64,000 nucleotides of DNA from an uncultured Pelagibacteraceae bacterium (lineage in GTDB: Bacteria; Pseudomonadota; Alphaproteobacteria; Pelagibacterales; Pelagibacteraceae). Location: the NCBI GenBank assembly GCA_902583585.1, contig CACHWN010000005.1:1-64000 (forward strand). Reading direction: 5' to 3'. The notes under the pieces were generated by a model. The model saw only the letters and a list, made by a program, of their open reading frames with translations. It was not told where the DNA came from and searched no databases. Shown in pieces: positions 9,580 to 22,244 of the stretch (positions within the stretch are counted from its first letter, which is position 1; each line of letters opens with the position of its first letter). The position numbers were made by a program, and so were the translations under genes.

Positions 9580-12500
9580 TTAAGCAGTCTGATCAGTAGC
9601 TGATGACGCGGATTCTAGCTCCTGTTTTTTTAATTCTTCAAGCCTCAGTTTATCCTGCTCTCTTGCTTGTTTATCCCATTCAATTTTGGTGAGGCCAGTA
9701 CCAGCAGGAACTAATCTTCCCACAATTACGTTTTCTTTAAGACCCTCAAGTGTATCTGTTTTTCCTTTAATAGATGCATCTGTTAATACTCTTGTTGTTT
9801 CTTGGAAAGAGGCTGCAGATATGAAAGAGTTTGTTTGCAACGATGCTTTTGTTATACCTAATAACACTCTTTCAAAAGTTGCAGGTTTCTTTTTTTCAGC
9901 TCTTAATTCTTCGTTTATTTTATTTATATCTAATAAGTCGATTACTTCACCAGTTAACAATTCCGAGTCTCCTGGGTCTTTCACCTCAACTCTTTTCAAC
10001 ATTTGTCTAACTATAGTTTCGATATGTTTATCATTAATTACCACACCTTGAAGCCTATAAACCTCCTGAACCTCTGAAACAAAATATTCCGTAAGTTTTT
10101 CAACTCCTAAAATTCTTAAAATATCATGTGGAGCTGGGCTTCCATCAAGAAGATATTCTCCCTTTTTAATTTTTTCGCCTTGATTAAAATTAACATGTTT
10201 TCCTTTCGGGATTAGATAATTTGAGGATTCTCCGCTAGATGAAACAATTGATATTTTTTGTTTTCCTCGCACTTCTTTCCCAAATTCTATAACTCCATCA
10301 TTTTCAGCTATTATCGCACTATCTTTTGGTCTTCTAGCTTCAAAGAGTTCTGCCACTCTTGGTAGTCCCCCTGTTATATCTTTGGTCTTTGAAGTTTCTT
10401 TGGGTAGTCTTGCTAACACGTCTCCTGCAGAGATCTTTTGCCCGTCTTTAACTGATAAGATGGTATCTGGAACTAAATAATATCTAGCCTCATTGCCATC
10501 AGCTTTTTTAATTATTTCACCCTTTTCATTTCTAAGTGTTATCCTAGGTTTTAGTTCAGAGTTTTTTGAAGAAGATTTCCAGTCTGTTACAGATTTTGAA
10601 GAAAGTCCTGTTGCGTCATCAAGTGTTTCTGTAAGAGAGCTTCCCTCCATTAAATCCATGTAATTGACTATACCACTAGTCTCAGCAATAACTGGTAGCG
10701 TGTATGGATCCCATTCAGCAATTTTTTTTCCTTTATCAATAGTTTCACCATCTTTAAAAAATAATTTTGAGCCATAGTTCACTCTGTAAATAGCAAGCTG
10801 ACGCTTATTTTCATCTTCAATACTTAATTGGGTATTTCTCCCCATCACAATTATATTTTTTTTTGAGTCTTCAATTAAATTTTTATTAATAATATTTAAT
10901 TTTCCTTTTGTTTGTGAAATTATTTGAGACTCTTCTTTAATTTGAGCAGTACCGCCTACGTGGAAAGTTCTCATTGTTAACTGAGTTCCTGGTTCTCCAA
11001 TTGACTGGGCAGCTATCATTCCAACAGCTTCTCCAATGCTTACTAGCTTTCCACGTGCTAAATCTCGCCCATAGCAAACTTGGCAGACACCTCGTGTTGA
11101 GGCACAGGTAATCACTGAATATACATTTACAGATTTGACACCAGCAGCATCAATTTTTTCACAATCAAATTCGTCAATTAGTTTATCTTTTTTAATTATT
11201 ATTTCTCCAGTTACAGGGTTTTTAATATTTTCAGCAATCACTCTACCTAATACTCTCTCGGATAAACTTACTAAAATATTTCCACCCTCAATAATTTCAG
11301 AAATAGATACGGATGATCTTTTTTTAGGATCACACTCAGACTTTGTAATTTGCACATCCTGAGCTACGTCACATAACCTTCTTGTTAAATAACCAGAATT
11401 TGCTGTTTTTAAAGCTGTGTCAGCCAATCCTTTTCTAGCTCCATGCGTAGAATTAAAATACTCCAATACTGATAGTCCCTCTTTAAAATTAGATATAATT
11501 GGTGTTTCAATAATCTCTCCAGATGGCTTTGCAATTAGACCTCTCATACCTGCTAATTGTTTCATTTGTGCTTGTGATCCTCTTGCACCGGAGTCGGCCA
11601 TCATGTAAACAGAATTTGTTTCAATTCTATCATCCTCATAAATTTTTTCGGCAGATGAAATTTCTTTCATCATTTCATTAGCAACTGTATCAGTACATTT
11701 TGACCAAACATCTACAACTTTATTATATTTTTCTCCTCTTGTAATTAATCCATCCGAATACTGTTTTTCGTAATCTTCTATTTGTTTTTTTGTATTATTT
11801 ATTAAGCTCTCCTTAGTTTTAGGAATTATTAAATCATCTTTACCAAACGAGATTCCTGCCTTAAATGCATGTCTAAAACCAAGAGTCTTAATTCTATCAC
11901 AGAAAATCACCGTTTCTTTTTGACCGCAGTATCGAAATATAGTGTCTATGACCTCAGAGACGTTTTTTTTAGTCAATAATTTATTAATTAAACTAAATTT
12001 AATATTACTATTCTTTGGTAATAAGTTTGCTAAAAGAAATCTTCCAGCTGTACTTGTATATTTTTCAAGTATTTTATTTCCTTTTTCATCTATAGTCTCA
12101 AAAGTCGAAATAATTTTTGAATGCAAACTAATTGATTTATTTTCCAATGCTTGTTCAATTTCCTCTACACTTGAAAATATAGCACTAGGTTTTTTTTCCT
12201 CATTTTCAGATGATTGTGATAGATAATAAATTCCTAAAACAATATCCTGACTAGGTACAATAATTGGTTTTCCATTGGATGGGCTTAAGATATTGTTGGT
12301 AGACATCATTAAGACTCTTGCTTCCAGTTGCGCCTCTAAACTCAAAGGAATATGAACAGCCATTTGATCTCCATCAAAGTCTGCATTAAATGCTGCACAA
12401 ACTAATGGATGAAGTTCTATTGCATTACCTTCAATTAATTTTGCTTCAAATGCCTGCACACCCAATCTATGTAACGTAGGAGCTCTATTTAAAAGTATCG

Positions 12501-13770
12501 GGTGCTCTCTGATTATGTGTTCTAATGAGTCCCATACTTCACTTTTCTCTTTTTCCACAAGTCGTTTCGCTTGCTTTATTGTAGTAGCTAAACCAAGTTT
12601 ATCTAACCTTGCATAAAGAAAGGGTTTAAATAGCTCAAGAGCCATTTTTTTCGGAAGACCACACTGATGAAGTTTTAACTCGGGGCCAACCACAATTACC
12701 GAACGACCAGAATAATCAACTCTTTTTCCTAATAAATTTTGTCTAAACCTTCCTTGCTTACCTTTTAACATTTCAGCTAAAGATTTTAATGGTCTCTTAC
12801 CAGTTCCAGTTATAACTCTTCCCCTTCTTCCATTGTCGAATAATGCGTCAACTGATTCTTGCAGCATTCTTTTCTCATTTCTAACAATTATGTCTGGAGC
12901 TTTTAAATCTAATAATCTTTTTAAACGATTATTTCTATTTATCACTCTTCTATAAAGGTCATTTAAATCTGATGTTGCAAATCTTCCTCCATCTAAGGGC
13001 ACTAAAGGTCTTAGTTCTGGTGGAATTACTGGAACGGAAGTTAAAATCATCCACTCAGGTTTATTTCCGGAAGATAAAAAAGATTCAATTAACTTTAATC
13101 TTTTTATAGTTCTTTCCTCCGTAACTTTTGATTTTATCTCACTAAGAGATTCTCTTAACTTTTTTTGTTCTTTTTTTAAATCCAAATTAACTAGAATTTC
13201 TCTCACAGCCTCTGCACCTATACCAGCTGTAAAAGCATCTTCTCCAAATTCCTCCTGTGCTTTAGTTAGACCTTCTTCTGATATTAATTGGCCTTTTTTT
13301 AAATTTGTTAATCCAGGTTCAATTACAATAAAACTTTCAAAGTATAATACTTTTTCAACCTCTTTTAATTTCATGTCAATGGCTAATGAAATTCTACTCG
13401 GGAGTGATTTTAAAAACCATATATGTGCAACAGGGCAAGCTAAGTCGATATGCCCCATTCTTTCTCTTCTTACGTTTGACTTAGTTACTTCAACTCCACA
13501 TTTTTCACAAATTATTCCTCTAAATTTCATTCTTTTGTATTTACCGCAAAGACATTCATAATCTTTAACAGGACCAAAAATCCTTGAACAGAATAATCCA
13601 TCTTTTTCAGGTCTAAATGTTCTATAGTTGATTGTCTCTGGTTTTTTTATTTCTCCATAAGACCATGATTTAATTTTTTCAGGACTGGCAAGAGTAATTT
13701 TTATACTATCAAAATTATTTTCATTGGTTAAATTCTGATTATCAAATGTTTTGCTTAAATTTTTTTCCAT
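9580..13770 (-). CDS. rpoC: DNA-directed RNA polymerase subunit beta'
   Basis: 1396 aa, full length. The N-terminal zinc-binding cysteines ([19 protein letters not shown]) are present. The catalytic Mg-binding motif [12 protein letters not shown] is intact, and a second zinc cluster (CDPKKRSS... CQVCYG) is kept. The bridge-helix/trigger-loop region [18 protein letters not shown] is canonical. It follows rpoB by 2 bp. Plus-strand ORFs inside are shadows. Confidence 0.99.
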   Translation of the reverse strand: MEKNLSKTFDNQNLTNENNFDSIKITLASPEKIKSWSYGEIKKPETINYRTFRPEKDGLFCSRIFGPVKDYECLCGKYKRMKFRGIICEKCGVEVTKSNVRRERMGHIDLACPVAHIWFLKSLPSRISLAIDMKLKEVEKVLYFESFIVIEPGLTNLKKGQLISEEGLTKAQEEFGEDAFTAGIGAEAVREILVNLDLKKEQKKLRESLSEIKSKVTEERTIKRLKLIESFLSSGNKPEWMILTSVPVIPPELRPLVPLDGGRFATSDLNDLYRRVINRNNRLKRLLDLKAPDIIVRNEKRMLQESVDALFDNGRRGRVITGTGKRPLKSLAEMLKGKQGRFRQNLLGKRVDYSGRSVIVVGPELKLHQCGLPKKMALELFKPFLYARLDKLGLATTIKQAKRLVEKEKSEVWDSLEHIIREHPILLNRAPTLHRLGVQAFEAKLIEGNAIELHPLVCAAFNADFDGDQMAVHIPLSLEAQLEARVLMMSTNNILSPSNGKPIIVPSQDIVLGIYYLSQSSENEEKKPSAIFSSVEEIEQALENKSISLHSKIISTFETIDEKGNKILEKYTSTAGRFLLANLLPKNSNIKFSLINKLLTKKNVSEVIDTIFRYCGQKETVIFCDRIKTLGFRHAFKAGISFGKDDLIIPKTKESLINNTKKQIEDYEKQYSDGLITRGEKYNKVVDVWSKCTDTVANEMMKEISSAEKIYEDDRIETNSVYMMADSGARGSQAQMKQLAGMRGLIAKPSGEIIETPIISNFKEGLSVLEYFNSTHGARKGLADTALKTANSGYLTRRLCDVAQDVQITKSECDPKKRSSVSISEIIEGGNILVSLSERVLGRVIAENIKNPVTGEIIIKKDKLIDEFDCEKIDAAGVKSVNVYSVITCASTRGVCQVCYGRDLARGKLVSIGEAVGMIAAQSIGEPGTQLTMRTFHVGGTAQIKEESQIISQTKGKLNIINKNLIEDSKKNIIVMGRNTQLSIEDENKRQLAIYRVNYGSKLFFKDGETIDKGKKIAEWDPYTLPVIAETSGIVNYMDLMEGSSLTETLDDATGLSSKSVTDWKSSSKNSELKPRITLRNEKGEIIKKADGNEARYYLVPDTILSVKDGQKISAGDVLARLPKETSKTKDITGGLPRVAELFEARRPKDSAIIAENDGVIEFGKEVRGKQKISIVSSSGESSNYLIPKGKHVNFNQGEKIKKGEYLLDGSPAPHDILRILGVEKLTEYFVSEVQEVYRLQGVVINDKHIETIVRQMLKRVEVKDPGDSELLTGEVIDLLDINKINEELRAEKKKPATFERVLLGITKASLQTNSFISAASFQETTRVLTDASIKGKTDTLEGLKENVIVGRLVPAGTGLTKIEWDKQAREQDKLRLEELKKQELESASSATDQTA

Positions 13771-13772
13771 AA

Positions 13773-16700
13773 TTAATTTAATTCTATGTTAAGTCCTAAA
13801 GCTCTTATTTCTTTTACAAGTACGTTAAAAGACTCTGGCACGCCAGACTCAAAATTATTATTTCCTTTCACTATTGTTTCATAAACTTTAGTTCTACCTG
13901 CAACATCATCAGACTTAACTGTTAAAATTTCCTGGAGAGTATAAGATGCACCATAAGCCTCTAAAGCCCATACTTCCATCTCACCAAATCTTTGCCCACC
14001 CAACTGAGCCTTTCCACCTAAAGGTTGTTGAGTAACTAAACTATAAGGACCAGTGGACCTTGCATGAATTTTGTCTTCAACCAAATGATTAAGTTTTAAC
14101 ATATAAATTATTCCTACCGTCACGGGTCTATCAAACCTCTCTCCCGTTTGACCATTCCATAAATGAGTTTGACCAGTACCTGGTAATTTTGCTAAGTTTA
14201 ACATTTCATTAATATCTTTTGTACTAGCACCATCAAATACCGGAGTGGCTATAGGCACACCACTAGATAAGTTTTCAACAAGTTCTGCAATTTCTTTATT
14301 GGAAAGTTTCGAGATAATTGACTCATAGTAACTTATTCCGTAAATTTCTTTTAATTTTGACTTAATCTTATCAATCTCCTTTTCAAAGTTTTTTAAATAC
14401 TCTTTAATTTGATCACCAAGTTCAGAACACGACCAACCTAAATGGGTTTCTAAAATTTGGCCAACATTCATTCTACTAGGAACACCTAGTGGATTTAATA
14501 CTATATCTACGGGCTTACCGTTTTCCATATATGGCATGTCCTCAACTGGAACTATTTTACTCACCACACCTTTATTTCCATGTCTTCCAGCCATTTTATC
14601 TCCAGGCATGAGCCTTCTTTTTACTGCTACAAATACTTTTACTACCTTCATTACTGTTGGGAGTAAATCATCACCTTGCTGAATTTTTGAAACTTTATCT
14701 TCAAATCTTATTTTGATATCTTCAGACGCATTTTCAAACTGATTTTTAAGTTTTTCAAGATTATTATTTATCTCAGATTTTTGGAATGAAATTTTCCATA
14801 GATCTTTTAAATTTAAATTTAAAAAATCATTATTATTCAAAGTTGTTCCTGGTTTTAAATCTTTAAATTGTTTGTTAATACTTTGACCATTTAATAGATC
14901 AATAGCTCTGAGTTTAATATTTCTATTAAGAATTTCTTCTTCAACTTTCTTATCTTCTTGAACTGATTCTATTTCTGCTCTTTCGATTGCTATCGATCTT
15001 TCATCTTTTTCAATTCCGTGCCTATTAAATACTCGAACATCGATTACTACACCTGTACTTCCAGATGGAAGTTTTAAAGATGAGTCTCTAACGTCTGTTG
15101 CTTTTTCTCCAAATATAGATCGTAAAAGTTTTTCTTCAGGACTTGAAGATGTCTCACTCTTTGGCGTTACTTTACCAACTAGTATATCTCCAGGTTTAAC
15201 TTCAGCTCCAACATAAACAATACCAGATTCATCTAAATTTCTTAAGCTTTCCTCACTAACGTTTGGAATATCTCTGGTAATTTCCTCAGCGCCAAGTTTA
15301 GTGTCTCTAGCCATCGACTCGTACTCTTCAATATGAACTGAGGTAAATACATCATCTGTTACACATCTTTCAGATATAAGAATGGAGTCCTCGAAATTAT
15401 AACCTTGCCATGGCATGAACGCTACAGTTACATTTTTCCCTAACGCTAATTCACCAAGTTTTGTCGCAGGACCGTCAGCGATAATATCTCCTTTTTTAAT
15501 TTTGTCTCCAACCTTAACTAAGGGTTTTTGGTTTATGCAAGTATTTTGATTAGATCTTTGGAATTTAGATAAATTATAGATATCAACAGCTGATTGTGAT
15601 AAGTCGGTCACCTCTGTTGCTTTAACTACTATTCTTTTTCCATCAATTTTATCAACTAATCCATTTCTTTTTGCTACGATTGTAACACCTGAATCTAATG
15701 CAACATCAGATTCGATCCCAGTGCCAACTAAAGGAGACTCTGGTTTAAGTAGCGGAACTGCTTGCCTCATCATATTAGAGCCCATTAATGCTCTATTAGC
15801 GTCATCATTTTCTAAAAATGGAATTAACGCTGCAGCTACAGAAACTAATTGTTTTGGAGAAACATCAATATAATCAATATTATCTCTATTAGATAATTCA
15901 AAATTTAAATTTTTTCTGCAAGCTACTAATTCCTCAAGGAAAGATCCGTCTTTATTTAGTTGAGAATTAGCTTGAGCAATCGTAAATTTTTCCTCCTCGA
16001 TTGCTGATAAATATTTTATTTCAGAAGTAACTTTACCGTTTACAACTTTTTTATAAGGACTCTCAATGTACCCAAATTTATTTACTCTGCAATAAGTAGC
16101 TAAACTATTAATTAGTCCAATATTAGGTCCCTCTGGTGTTTCAATCGGACATATTCTACCATAATGCGTAGGATGAACATCTCTTACCTCAAAACCTGCT
16201 CTTTCTCTTGTAAGTCCACCTGGCCCTAATGCTGAGACTCTTCTTTTATGAGTAATCTCTGATAATGGGTTTGTTTGATCCATAAACTGAGATAATTGTG
16301 AAGTAGCAAAAAAATCTTTTAATGATGTCGTGATAGGTTTGGCATTAATCAAATCTTGTGGCATTGCAGACTCTATCTCAAGAAAGGTTGACATTTTCTC
16401 TTTTACAGTCCTTTCCATTCTTAAAAGTCCAATCCTAAATTGATTTTCAACTAATTCACCCACTGATCTCACCCTTCTATTTCCAAGATGGTCAATATCA
16501 TCTACATCGCCCTTGCCATCTCTAAGATCTAACATAAATTTAATAATTTCTACGATATCAGTTGTTTCCAGTATTGTTTTTTTAGCACTTATATTGAGAT
16601 TTAATTTCGAGTTAAGTTTTACTCTTCCAACTTCAGAAAGATCATATCTTTCTTTTTTGAAATATAAATTATTGAAAATTTCTTCAGCGATTTCAACTGA

Positions 16701-17864
16701 AGGTGCCTCTCCGGGCCTTAAAACTTTGTATATATCATTTAATGCATCTGACTTAGTATTGTTTTTATCAATTTTAAGTGTTTCTAAAATATAAGGACCT
16801 TTATTTATCGGGTCGATATTAACGATATGAAGTTCTTTTTCCCCTTGATTAATAATTTTTTGAAGTTGTTCCTCAGTAAGATCAAAGCCAGCTCCAACTA
16901 AAATTTCACCACTTTTATCTTTTATTCCCTTTGATAAATATTTTCCAATAACTTGTTCATTTGCTACAGAAATATTTTTTAAACCTTTTTCTTTTAATTT
17001 TTTTGCAATTACAATATTTAATTTTTCTCCTTTGCTAAGTATCTTTTTGTCGTTATTTGCATCAATTAAATCATAAGAAAGTTTAATTGGTCTTTTGAAG
17101 TTATGTGGTTCAAATTCTGTGGTCCAATTATTTTTTTCAGCATTATATAAGAATTTATTAGTAGTATAAAATGTTTCAATTATTTTTTCTTTATTAAATC
17201 CTAAAGCTAGTAATATTGTTGAGATAGGTAATTTTTTCTTCCTGTCTATCCTAAAATATAAAATATCTTTTGGATCAAATTCAAAGTCTAACCAAGATCC
17301 TCTACCGGGAATAATTCTACAATTAAATAATAGTTTACCGCTAGCGTGTGTTTTTCCTTTATCATGGTCAAAGAATACACCTGGGCTTCTATGCATTTGA
17401 TTAACAACAACTCTTTCAACTCCATTAGTAATAAAAGTTGCGCTTGGAGTCATTAATGGCAAATCGCCTATGAATACCTCTTGCTCTTTTGCTGATAAAA
17501 TTTGTTTTGTATTATTTTCAACATCTATGTCATAAACAACTAATCTAAGAGTCGCTTTTAATGCAGCAGAGTAAGATAAACTTCTTTGTTTGCACTCAAT
17601 TACATCAAATTTTGGTTTTTCTAGTTTATAAGAAATATATTCTAAAGTTGACTTGTCGTTACCATCTTCAATAGGAAATATACTTTTAAAAACTTTATCT
17701 ATTCCCTTAGATAAGTCGCTAAGTTGCTCATTTAGTGATTTTGATTTTAAAAATTCATTATAAGAGTTTTTTTGAACCTCGATAAGATTTGGAATCGACA
17801 GTCCTTCAACTAATTTTCCAAAATTTTTTCTAATATGTTTCTTTTGAGTAAAAGATAATTGCAT
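13773..17864 (-). CDS. rpoB: DNA-directed RNA polymerase subunit beta
   Basis: 1363 aa from ATG at 17864. The ORF track starts one codon earlier at a TTG (17867), which is less likely. Conserved blocks include the rifampicin region ([21 protein letters not shown]), [15 protein letters not shown] near the catalytic site and the C-terminal [15 protein letters not shown]. The rifampicin-cluster residues D, H, R and S appear wild type. No Shine-Dalgarno is visible; translation starts just after the U tract of the attenuator-like hairpin. Confidence 0.97.
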   Translation of the reverse strand: MQLSFTQKKHIRKNFGKLVEGLSIPNLIEVQKNSYNEFLKSKSLNEQLSDLSKGIDKVFKSIFPIEDGNDKSTLEYISYKLEKPKFDVIECKQRSLSYSAALKATLRLVVYDIDVENNTKQILSAKEQEVFIGDLPLMTPSATFITNGVERVVVNQMHRSPGVFFDHDKGKTHASGKLLFNCRIIPGRGSWLDFEFDPKDILYFRIDRKKKLPISTILLALGFNKEKIIETFYTTNKFLYNAEKNNWTTEFEPHNFKRPIKLSYDLIDANNDKKILSKGEKLNIVIAKKLKEKGLKNISVANEQVIGKYLSKGIKDKSGEILVGAGFDLTEEQLQKIINQGEKELHIVNIDPINKGPYILETLKIDKNNTKSDALNDIYKVLRPGEAPSVEIAEEIFNNLYFKKERYDLSEVGRVKLNSKLNLNISAKKTILETTDIVEIIKFMLDLRDGKGDVDDIDHLGNRRVRSVGELVENQFRIGLLRMERTVKEKMSTFLEIESAMPQDLINAKPITTSLKDFFATSQLSQFMDQTNPLSEITHKRRVSALGPGGLTRERAGFEVRDVHPTHYGRICPIETPEGPNIGLINSLATYCRVNKFGYIESPYKKVVNGKVTSEIKYLSAIEEEKFTIAQANSQLNKDGSFLEELVACRKNLNFELSNRDNIDYIDVSPKQLVSVAAALIPFLENDDANRALMGSNMMRQAVPLLKPESPLVGTGIESDVALDSGVTIVAKRNGLVDKIDGKRIVVKATEVTDLSQSAVDIYNLSKFQRSNQNTCINQKPLVKVGDKIKKGDIIADGPATKLGELALGKNVTVAFMPWQGYNFEDSILISERCVTDDVFTSVHIEEYESMARDTKLGAEEITRDIPNVSEESLRNLDESGIVYVGAEVKPGDILVGKVTPKSETSSSPEEKLLRSIFGEKATDVRDSSLKLPSGSTGVVIDVRVFNRHGIEKDERSIAIERAEIESVQEDKKVEEEILNRNIKLRAIDLLNGQSINKQFKDLKPGTTLNNNDFLNLNLKDLWKISFQKSEINNNLEKLKNQFENASEDIKIRFEDKVSKIQQGDDLLPTVMKVVKVFVAVKRRLMPGDKMAGRHGNKGVVSKIVPVEDMPYMENGKPVDIVLNPLGVPSRMNVGQILETHLGWSCSELGDQIKEYLKNFEKEIDKIKSKLKEIYGISYYESIISKLSNKEIAELVENLSSGVPIATPVFDGASTKDINEMLNLAKLPGTGQTHLWNGQTGERFDRPVTVGIIYMLKLNHLVEDKIHARSTGPYSLVTQQPLGGKAQLGGQRFGEMEVWALEAYGASYTLQEILTVKSDDVAGRTKVYETIVKGNNNFESGVPESFNVLVKEIRALGLNIELN

Positions 17865-17871
17865 CAAATAT

Positions 17872-17902
17872 AAAAAAACATTGTGAGCGATTTACTCACA
17901 AT
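17872..17902 (-). terminator. Attenuator-like hairpin between rplL and rpoB
   Basis: On the minus strand an 8-bp perfect stem (ATTGTGAG / CTCACAAT, 7-nt loop) at 17880-17902 is followed after one G by seven T residues (17878-17872), the form of an intrinsic terminator. It lies in the 59 bp between the rplL stop and the rpoB ATG. Partial termination at this place sets the ratio of L7/L12 to RNA polymerase in E. coli. An equivalent role here is inferred from position and structure. Confidence 0.72.
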
Positions 17903-17923
17903 AATTTCTTTTTCAAATTTTGT

Positions 17924-18295
17924 TTACTTTAATTCTACTTTAGCTCCAGCTGCTTCAAGTTTTTTCTTAAATTCCTCGGCGTCTTTTTTAGCAACTCCGC
18001 CTTTAATTTCTTTAGGCGCACCCTCAACTAAATCTTTTGCCTCTTTTAAACCTAAACCAGTTATTGCTCTTACTTCTTTTATAACGTTAATTTTTTTATC
18101 ACCCGCTGCTGCTAAGAAAAGTGAAAACTCTGTTTTTTCTTCACCTGCAGGTGCTGCTGCTGCTCCCGCTGGAGCTGCTGCTACTGGTGCTGCTGCTGTT
18201 ACTCCCCATTTTTCTTCTAGTTGTTTAGATAACTCTGCTGCTTCAACAACTGTGAGCGTGGATAGTTCATCTATAATTTTATTTAAATCTGCCAT
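17924..18295 (-). CDS. rplL: 50S ribosomal protein L7/L12
   Basis: 123 aa. It has the N-terminal dimerisation domain ([20 protein letters not shown]), an Ala/Gly/Pro-rich hinge ([18 protein letters not shown]) and the C-terminal factor-binding domain with [20 protein letters not shown] and LVEGAPK. L7/L12 forms the stalk that recruits EF-G and EF-Tu. The hinge codons create the unusually GC-rich short tract at 18140-18210. It lies 14 bp downstream of rplJ. Confidence 0.98.
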   Translation of the reverse strand: MADLNKIIDELSTLTVVEAAELSKQLEEKWGVTAAAPVAAAPAGAAAAPAGEEKTEFSLFLAAAGDKKINVIKEVRAITGLGLKEAKDLVEGAPKEIKGGVAKKDAEEFKKKLEAAGAKVELK

Positions 18296-18309
18296 GTGTA
18301 TCCTATGAA

Positions 18310-18822
18310 TTAATTTTTTAAACTCTTTGCGCGCGCTAAATTAGCAATTTTTGAGCCTGGTGCAAGTAAAATACTCACTAATTTCTGTGCTGGAGTGGCT
18401 AAAATCCCTACTATTTTCGCCCTTGCTTCCTCTAAAGATGGGAGTGTGGCTATTATAGCCACCTCTTTTTCGTCTAAAACTTTACCATCCATGAATCCAG
18501 CAATAATTTTGAGCTTGTTATTTGATTTAGAAAATTTTGTTAAAATTTTTGCAGTAGTGATTGGATCAGATGATAAAGCTGCTGCAGTCGGACCAATAAA
18601 ATATTTTTCTAAACCTTTTTTTGATGTTTCTTTTATAGCAATTTTAGTAATCCTATTTTTAGTAATTTTAAATAAAATACCTTTTTCTCTAAGCTGCTTT
18701 CTTAATTCATCTAATTCATTTACATTCAAACCTTGATATTGAGCTATCATAACAGACTCGTTTGAAGTAAAATTTTTTTTCATTTCTTCAACGTAATTTT
18801 TCTTAGCTTCTTTGTTCATCAT
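18310..18822 (-). CDS. rplJ: 50S ribosomal protein L10
   Basis: 170 aa, with the N-terminal rRNA-binding part ([23 protein letters not shown]) and [18 protein letters not shown], typical L10. It anchors L7/L12 dimers at the stalk base. The spacer from rplA is only 3 bp, so the long L10 autoregulatory leader seen in E. coli is missing. Two adjacent ATGs (18822 and 18819) could serve as start. Confidence 0.96.
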   Translation of the reverse strand: MMNKEAKKNYVEEMKKNFTSNESVMIAQYQGLNVNELDELRKQLREKGILFKITKNRITKIAIKETSKKGLEKYFIGPTAAALSSDPITTAKILTKFSKSNNKLKIIAGFMDGKVLDEKEVAIIATLPSLEEARAKIVGILATPAQKLVSILLAPGSKIANLARAKSLKN

Positions 18823-18825
18823 TTT

Positions 18826-19512
18826 TTACTTCGCTCCAACTTTGTAAGAAATACCCATAGTAGATGTTATAAAAATACTTTTTATTAATTCTCCTTTAAT
18901 TGTCTCAGGTTTGGTTTTTTTAATGCTATCAATTAGGTGATTAAAGTTTTCATGAAGATTTTCGATTGAAAAACTTTTTCGTCCAATAGTGGACCCTAAA
19001 TTGCCATCTTTATCATTTTTAATCTCCACCAGGCCATTTTTGATTTCTGTTACAGATTTTGAGATATCATTAGAAACTGTTCCTAATTTTGGATTAGGCA
19101 TTAAACCTTTCGGACCTAAAACTTTTCCATGTTTACCAATTTTTGCCATCATCGATGGCGTACAAATTAATTTTGTAAAATTTATTTTTCCTGCTGCAAT
19201 ATTTTCAATTAAATCTTCTGAACCAACTATATCTGCTCCGCTCTTCTTGGCTTCCTCTAATTTATTTGACTCACATAAAACTGCTACTTTTTCTTTTTTA
19301 CCTGAACCGTGAGGAAGTTTGACTACTGTTCTCAAAACAAAATCACCACCCTTTGATTGTTTGGTATTTATTCTTAAAGATACATCAATAGACTCTTCAA
19401 AATTCACTGATGAATTTTTTTTAACTAAATCCAAAATATCTTTCAAAGCAGACTTCTTATCTTTGACTTTTGATTTCAATAAATTTTTGTATCTTTTTGA
19501 TCTTTTCTTCAT
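18826..19512 (-). CDS. rplA: 50S ribosomal protein L1
   Basis: 228 aa. L1 signature blocks are VKLPHGSGKKEKVAVLCE, MAKIGKHGKVLGPKGLMPNPKLGTV and the C-terminal IFITSTMGISYKV. L1 forms the mobile E-site stalk of the 50S and represses the L11 operon in enteric bacteria. It overlaps rplK by 1 nt. Confidence 0.97.
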   Translation of the reverse strand: MKKRSKRYKNLLKSKVKDKKSALKDILDLVKKNSSVNFEESIDVSLRINTKQSKGGDFVLRTVVKLPHGSGKKEKVAVLCESNKLEEAKKSGADIVGSEDLIENIAAGKINFTKLICTPSMMAKIGKHGKVLGPKGLMPNPKLGTVSNDISKSVTEIKNGLVEIKNDKDGNLGSTIGRKSFSIENLHENFNHLIDSIKKTKPETIKGELIKSIFITSTMGISYKVGAK

Positions 19513-19937
19513 TAATCTTTAACCTCTATTCCCATTGATCTGGCCGAACCACAAATAATCTTAGTAGCTTCTTTTAAGTCAAACGCATTAAGATCTTTCA
19601 TTTTCTCTTTTGCGATTGCCTCAGCTTGTTTCATTGATATTGAGCCAGCTATAACTCTTCCTGGTTCACTGGATCCACTTTTCAATTTGGCAGCTTCTCT
19701 AATAAAATGAGATGCTGGTGGTGATTTAATTATAAAATCAAATTTTTTATCTTTGTAAACAGTAATAACAACAGGAACAGGTTTGCCCATGAAAGCTTTA
19801 GTTTTTTCATTAAATGCTTTACAAAATTCCATGATATTGATTCCACGTTGACCTAGAGCGGGCCCCACAGGTGGAGCTGGGTTTGCTTGACCACCCTTAA
19901 TTTGTAATTTAACGTAACCTGCAATTTCTTTAGCCAT
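19512..19937 (-). CDS. rplK: 50S ribosomal protein L11
   Basis: 141 aa, full length, with [34 protein letters not shown] at the N-terminus and [12 protein letters not shown] at the C-terminus. L11 binds the GTPase-associated centre of 23S rRNA and takes part in stringent-factor sensing. It overlaps nusG by 1 nt. Confidence 0.98.
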   Translation of the reverse strand: MAKEIAGYVKLQIKGGQANPAPPVGPALGQRGINIMEFCKAFNEKTKAFMGKPVPVVITVYKDKKFDFIIKSPPASHFIREAAKLKSGSSEPGRVIAGSISMKQAEAIAKEKMKDLNAFDLKEATKIICGSARSMGIEVKD

Positions 19938-20461
19938 TAGTTTTTCTCCACTTGATTAAATTCTAAATCTACAGGAGTAGCCCTACCAAATATAGAAACT
20001 GACACTTTAAGTCTAGATTTTTCTTCATCAATTTCTTCAATAAGTCCGTTAAATGAAGCAAATGGTCCATCACAAACCTTTACTTTTTCACCGATTTCAA
20101 AAACTACTCCAGTTTTTTGTGTTACGGCACTTTCGGACACTTGTCCTAAAATTCTTTGAATTTCTTTATCAGATATTGGTGTTGGTTTATCTGAGGAACC
20201 AAGGAACCCACTTACTTTCTGGAGATTTTTAATAAGATGGTATATTTGTTTTGTAAGCTCTATTTTAACCAATACGTAGCCTGGAAAAAACTTTTTTTCT
20301 TTTTTAGTCCTTTTACCTTTCTTAACCTCTGTAACTTGGTGAGTAGGAACTAAGATTTCTTGAAGGCTGTCAGATAATTTATTTTTTTTAAGCTCTTCTT
20401 TAATAGCCTCAACTACTTTTTTTTCAAAACCAGAATATGCTTGCACAATGTACCAATTCAT
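19937..20461 (-). CDS. nusG: Transcription termination/antitermination factor NusG
   Basis: 174 aa, starting [20 protein letters not shown]. It has the NGN domain with [11 protein letters not shown] and a C-terminal KOW domain ([25 protein letters not shown]). NusG binds the RNA polymerase clamp and links it to Rho or ribosomal S10. It overlaps secE and rplK by 1 nt each, the standard order. Confidence 0.97.
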   Translation of the reverse strand: MNWYIVQAYSGFEKKVVEAIKEELKKNKLSDSLQEILVPTHQVTEVKKGKRTKKEKKFFPGYVLVKIELTKQIYHLIKNLQKVSGFLGSSDKPTPISDKEIQRILGQVSESAVTQKTGVVFEIGEKVKVCDGPFASFNGLIEEIDEEKSRLKVSVSIFGRATPVDLEFNQVEKN

Positions 20462-20652
20462 TAAAAATTAATTGTTAGGATTAAATTCAAAAGAAATCTC
20501 AAAATTTGGTCTAAAATCAAAAAAAAAATAGCTGCGATTGATGCAAGTGCAAAAACCATTATCGCACCCATCATTGTATCTTTTTTAGTAGGCCAAGTAA
20601 TTCTAAAAGTCTCTTGTTTTACTTCTTGGATAAATTTTAGAGGATTTTTCAT
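20461..20652 (-). CDS. secE: Preprotein translocase subunit SecE
   Basis: 63 aa with the conserved cytoplasmic helix FIQEVKQETFRITWPTKKDTM and one C-terminal transmembrane segment (about residues 29-58). This is the short single-helix SecE of most bacteria. SecE clamps SecY in the SecYEG channel. It lies between tRNA-Trp and nusG, the usual context. Confidence 0.96.
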   Translation of the reverse strand: MKNPLKFIQEVKQETFRITWPTKKDTMMGAIMVFALASIAAIFFLILDQILRFLLNLILTINF

Positions 20653-20670
20653 ATCAAATTATTTTAAGTT

Positions 20671-20746
20671 TGGCAGGAGCGGAGGGACTCGAACCCACAA
20701 CCTCCGGTTTTGGAGACCGGCGCTCTACCAATTGAACTACGCTCCT
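20671..20746 (-). tRNA. tRNA-Trp (anticodon CCA)
   Basis: The minus strand gives a complete cloverleaf: acceptor AGGAGCG/CGCTCCT, D arm with GTTCAATTGGTAGAGC, anticodon arm CCGGT-CTCCAAA-ACCGG, and a T arm containing GGTTCGAGTCC. The loop reads CCA and CCA is encoded at the 3' end; length 76 nt. It lies between tuf and secE, a widely conserved location, and is probably cut from the operon transcript. Confidence 0.96.
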
Positions 20747-20752
20747 AAGCGA

Positions 20753-21952
20753 TTACTTTACTATTTTAGTTACTACTCCTGCTCCAACTGTTTTTCCACC
20801 TTCTCTAATTGCAAAGTTTAAATTCTCGCTCATGGCAATTGGCGTTATTAATTTCACAGAAAATTTACCATCATCTCCCGGCATCACCATTTCTGTTCCA
20901 GATGGCAAGGTAACTTCACCTGTTACATCTGTAGTTCTAAAGTAAAACTGAGGTCTATACTTTGTAAAGAATGGTGTATGTCTTCCACCTTCTTCTTTTT
21001 TTAAAATATATGCCTGACATTCAAATTCTGTATGTGGTGTGATTGAGCCAGGTTTACAAAGCACTTGTCCTCTCTCAACGTCGTCTCTTTCGACGCCTCT
21101 TAAAAGAGCTCCAATATTATCTCCGGCTTCCCCGCTGTCCAAAAGTTTTCTGAACATTTCTACACCTGTGCAAACTGATTTCTTTGTGTCTCTAATACCT
21201 ACTATTTCAATTTCTTCTCCTACTTTAATTACTCCGGACTCTACTCTACCTGTAACTACAGTACCTCTTCCTGATATTGAAAAAACGTCTTCTACCGGCA
21301 TTAAAAAGGGTTTATCTTTTGGTCTGTCCGGTTGCGGGATAGTTTCATCAACAGCTTTCATTAACTCCATGATAGCATTTTTTCCAGTGGCTTCGTCTTT
21401 TCCTTCAACTGCATTTAAAGCAGATCCTTTTATAATTGGAATTTTATCTCCTGGAAACTTATATGAGGTTAATAATTCTCTAATTTCTTCTTCAACTAGA
21501 TCGACCAATTCTTTATCTTTTACAGTATCTATTTTATTTAAAAATACCACTATTGCAGGAACTCCTACTTGTCTTGCTAGAAGAATATGTTCTCGAGTTT
21601 GTGGCATAGGACCATCTGCGGCATTAACCACTAAAATAGCTCCGTCCATCTGTGCTGCTCCTGTAATCATATTTTTTACGTAATCTGCGTGTCCTGGACA
21701 ATCCACGTGAGCATAGTGTCTTTTCTCAGTTTCATATTCAACGTGTGCTGTAGAAATTGTAATACCTCTCTCTTTTTCCTCAGGAGCTTTATCTATCTGA
21801 TCGTAAGCAACAAAGTTTGCGCTACTTGAGCCCCCTGCTTCGGACAAAACTTTTGTTATTGCAGCAGTTAGAGTTGTTTTACCATGGTCTACGTGACCTA
21901 TTGTACCGATATTACAATGTGGTTTGTTTCGGTTAAACTTTTCTTTAGACAT
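20753..21952 (-). CDS. tuf: Translation elongation factor Tu
   Basis: 399 aa. GTPase motifs are [16 protein letters not shown], the [12 protein letters not shown] switch I, DCPGHADY and NKIDTVKD. Domains II/III end in [19 protein letters not shown]-Tu delivers aminoacyl-tRNA to the ribosome. It sits in the tRNA-tuf-tRNA-secE arrangement (tufB type). It is the only tuf in the window, the str-operon position being empty. Confidence 0.98.
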   Translation of the reverse strand: MSKEKFNRNKPHCNIGTIGHVDHGKTTLTAAITKVLSEAGGSSSANFVAYDQIDKAPEEKERGITISTAHVEYETEKRHYAHVDCPGHADYVKNMITGAAQMDGAILVVNAADGPMPQTREHILLARQVGVPAIVVFLNKIDTVKDKELVDLVEEEIRELLTSYKFPGDKIPIIKGSALNAVEGKDEATGKNAIMELMKAVDETIPQPDRPKDKPFLMPVEDVFSISGRGTVVTGRVESGVIKVGEEIEIVGIRDTKKSVCTGVEMFRKLLDSGEAGDNIGALLRGVERDDVERGQVLCKPGSITPHTEFECQAYILKKEEGGRHTPFFTKYRPQFYFRTTDVTGEVTLPSGTEMVMPGDDGKFSVKLITPIAMSENLNFAIREGGKTVGAGVVTKIVK

Positions 21953-21984
21953 CTATTTTTCCTCACTTTATTTTATTTTAATTT

Positions 21985-22058
21985 TGGAGCGGGTAAAGGG
22001 AATCGAACCCTTACATCCAGCTTGGAAGGCTAGCGTTCTACCATTGAACTACACCCGC
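21985..22058 (-). tRNA. tRNA-Gly (anticodon TCC)
   Basis: The minus-strand cloverleaf starts GCGGGTGTAGTTCAATGG and has anticodon loop CTTCCAA (TCC). The T arm reads GGGTTCGATTCCC and the end is CCCGCTCCA with encoded CCA; 74 nt. The UCC anticodon reads GGA and GGG codons. It is co-transcribed upstream of tuf, as in the tufB operons of proteobacteria. Confidence 0.95.
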
Positions 22059-22104
22059 AATATCCAAACTTATCGCGCTCTTTATTATTAAATTTTTTTA
22101 AGTT

Positions 22105-22190
22105 TGGTGGAGGGGGAAAGATTCGAACTTTCGAAGACCGAAGTCAACGGGTTTACAGCCCGCCCCATTTGACCGCTTTGGTACCCCTCC
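22105..22190 (-). tRNA. tRNA-Tyr (anticodon GTA)
   Basis: Long-variable-arm tRNA on the minus strand, 86 nt. The acceptor is GGAGGGG/CCCCTCC, the anticodon loop CTGTAAA gives GTA, a class II variable arm follows, the T loop is GTTCGAATC, and CCA is encoded. It is the first gene of the tRNA-tuf-rpoBC unit. Confidence 0.95.
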
Positions 22191-22244
22191 TTAAATTTAA
22201 TGTTGGGATACCCACTAACTTAAAAAGCATTTAACAACAAGCGT

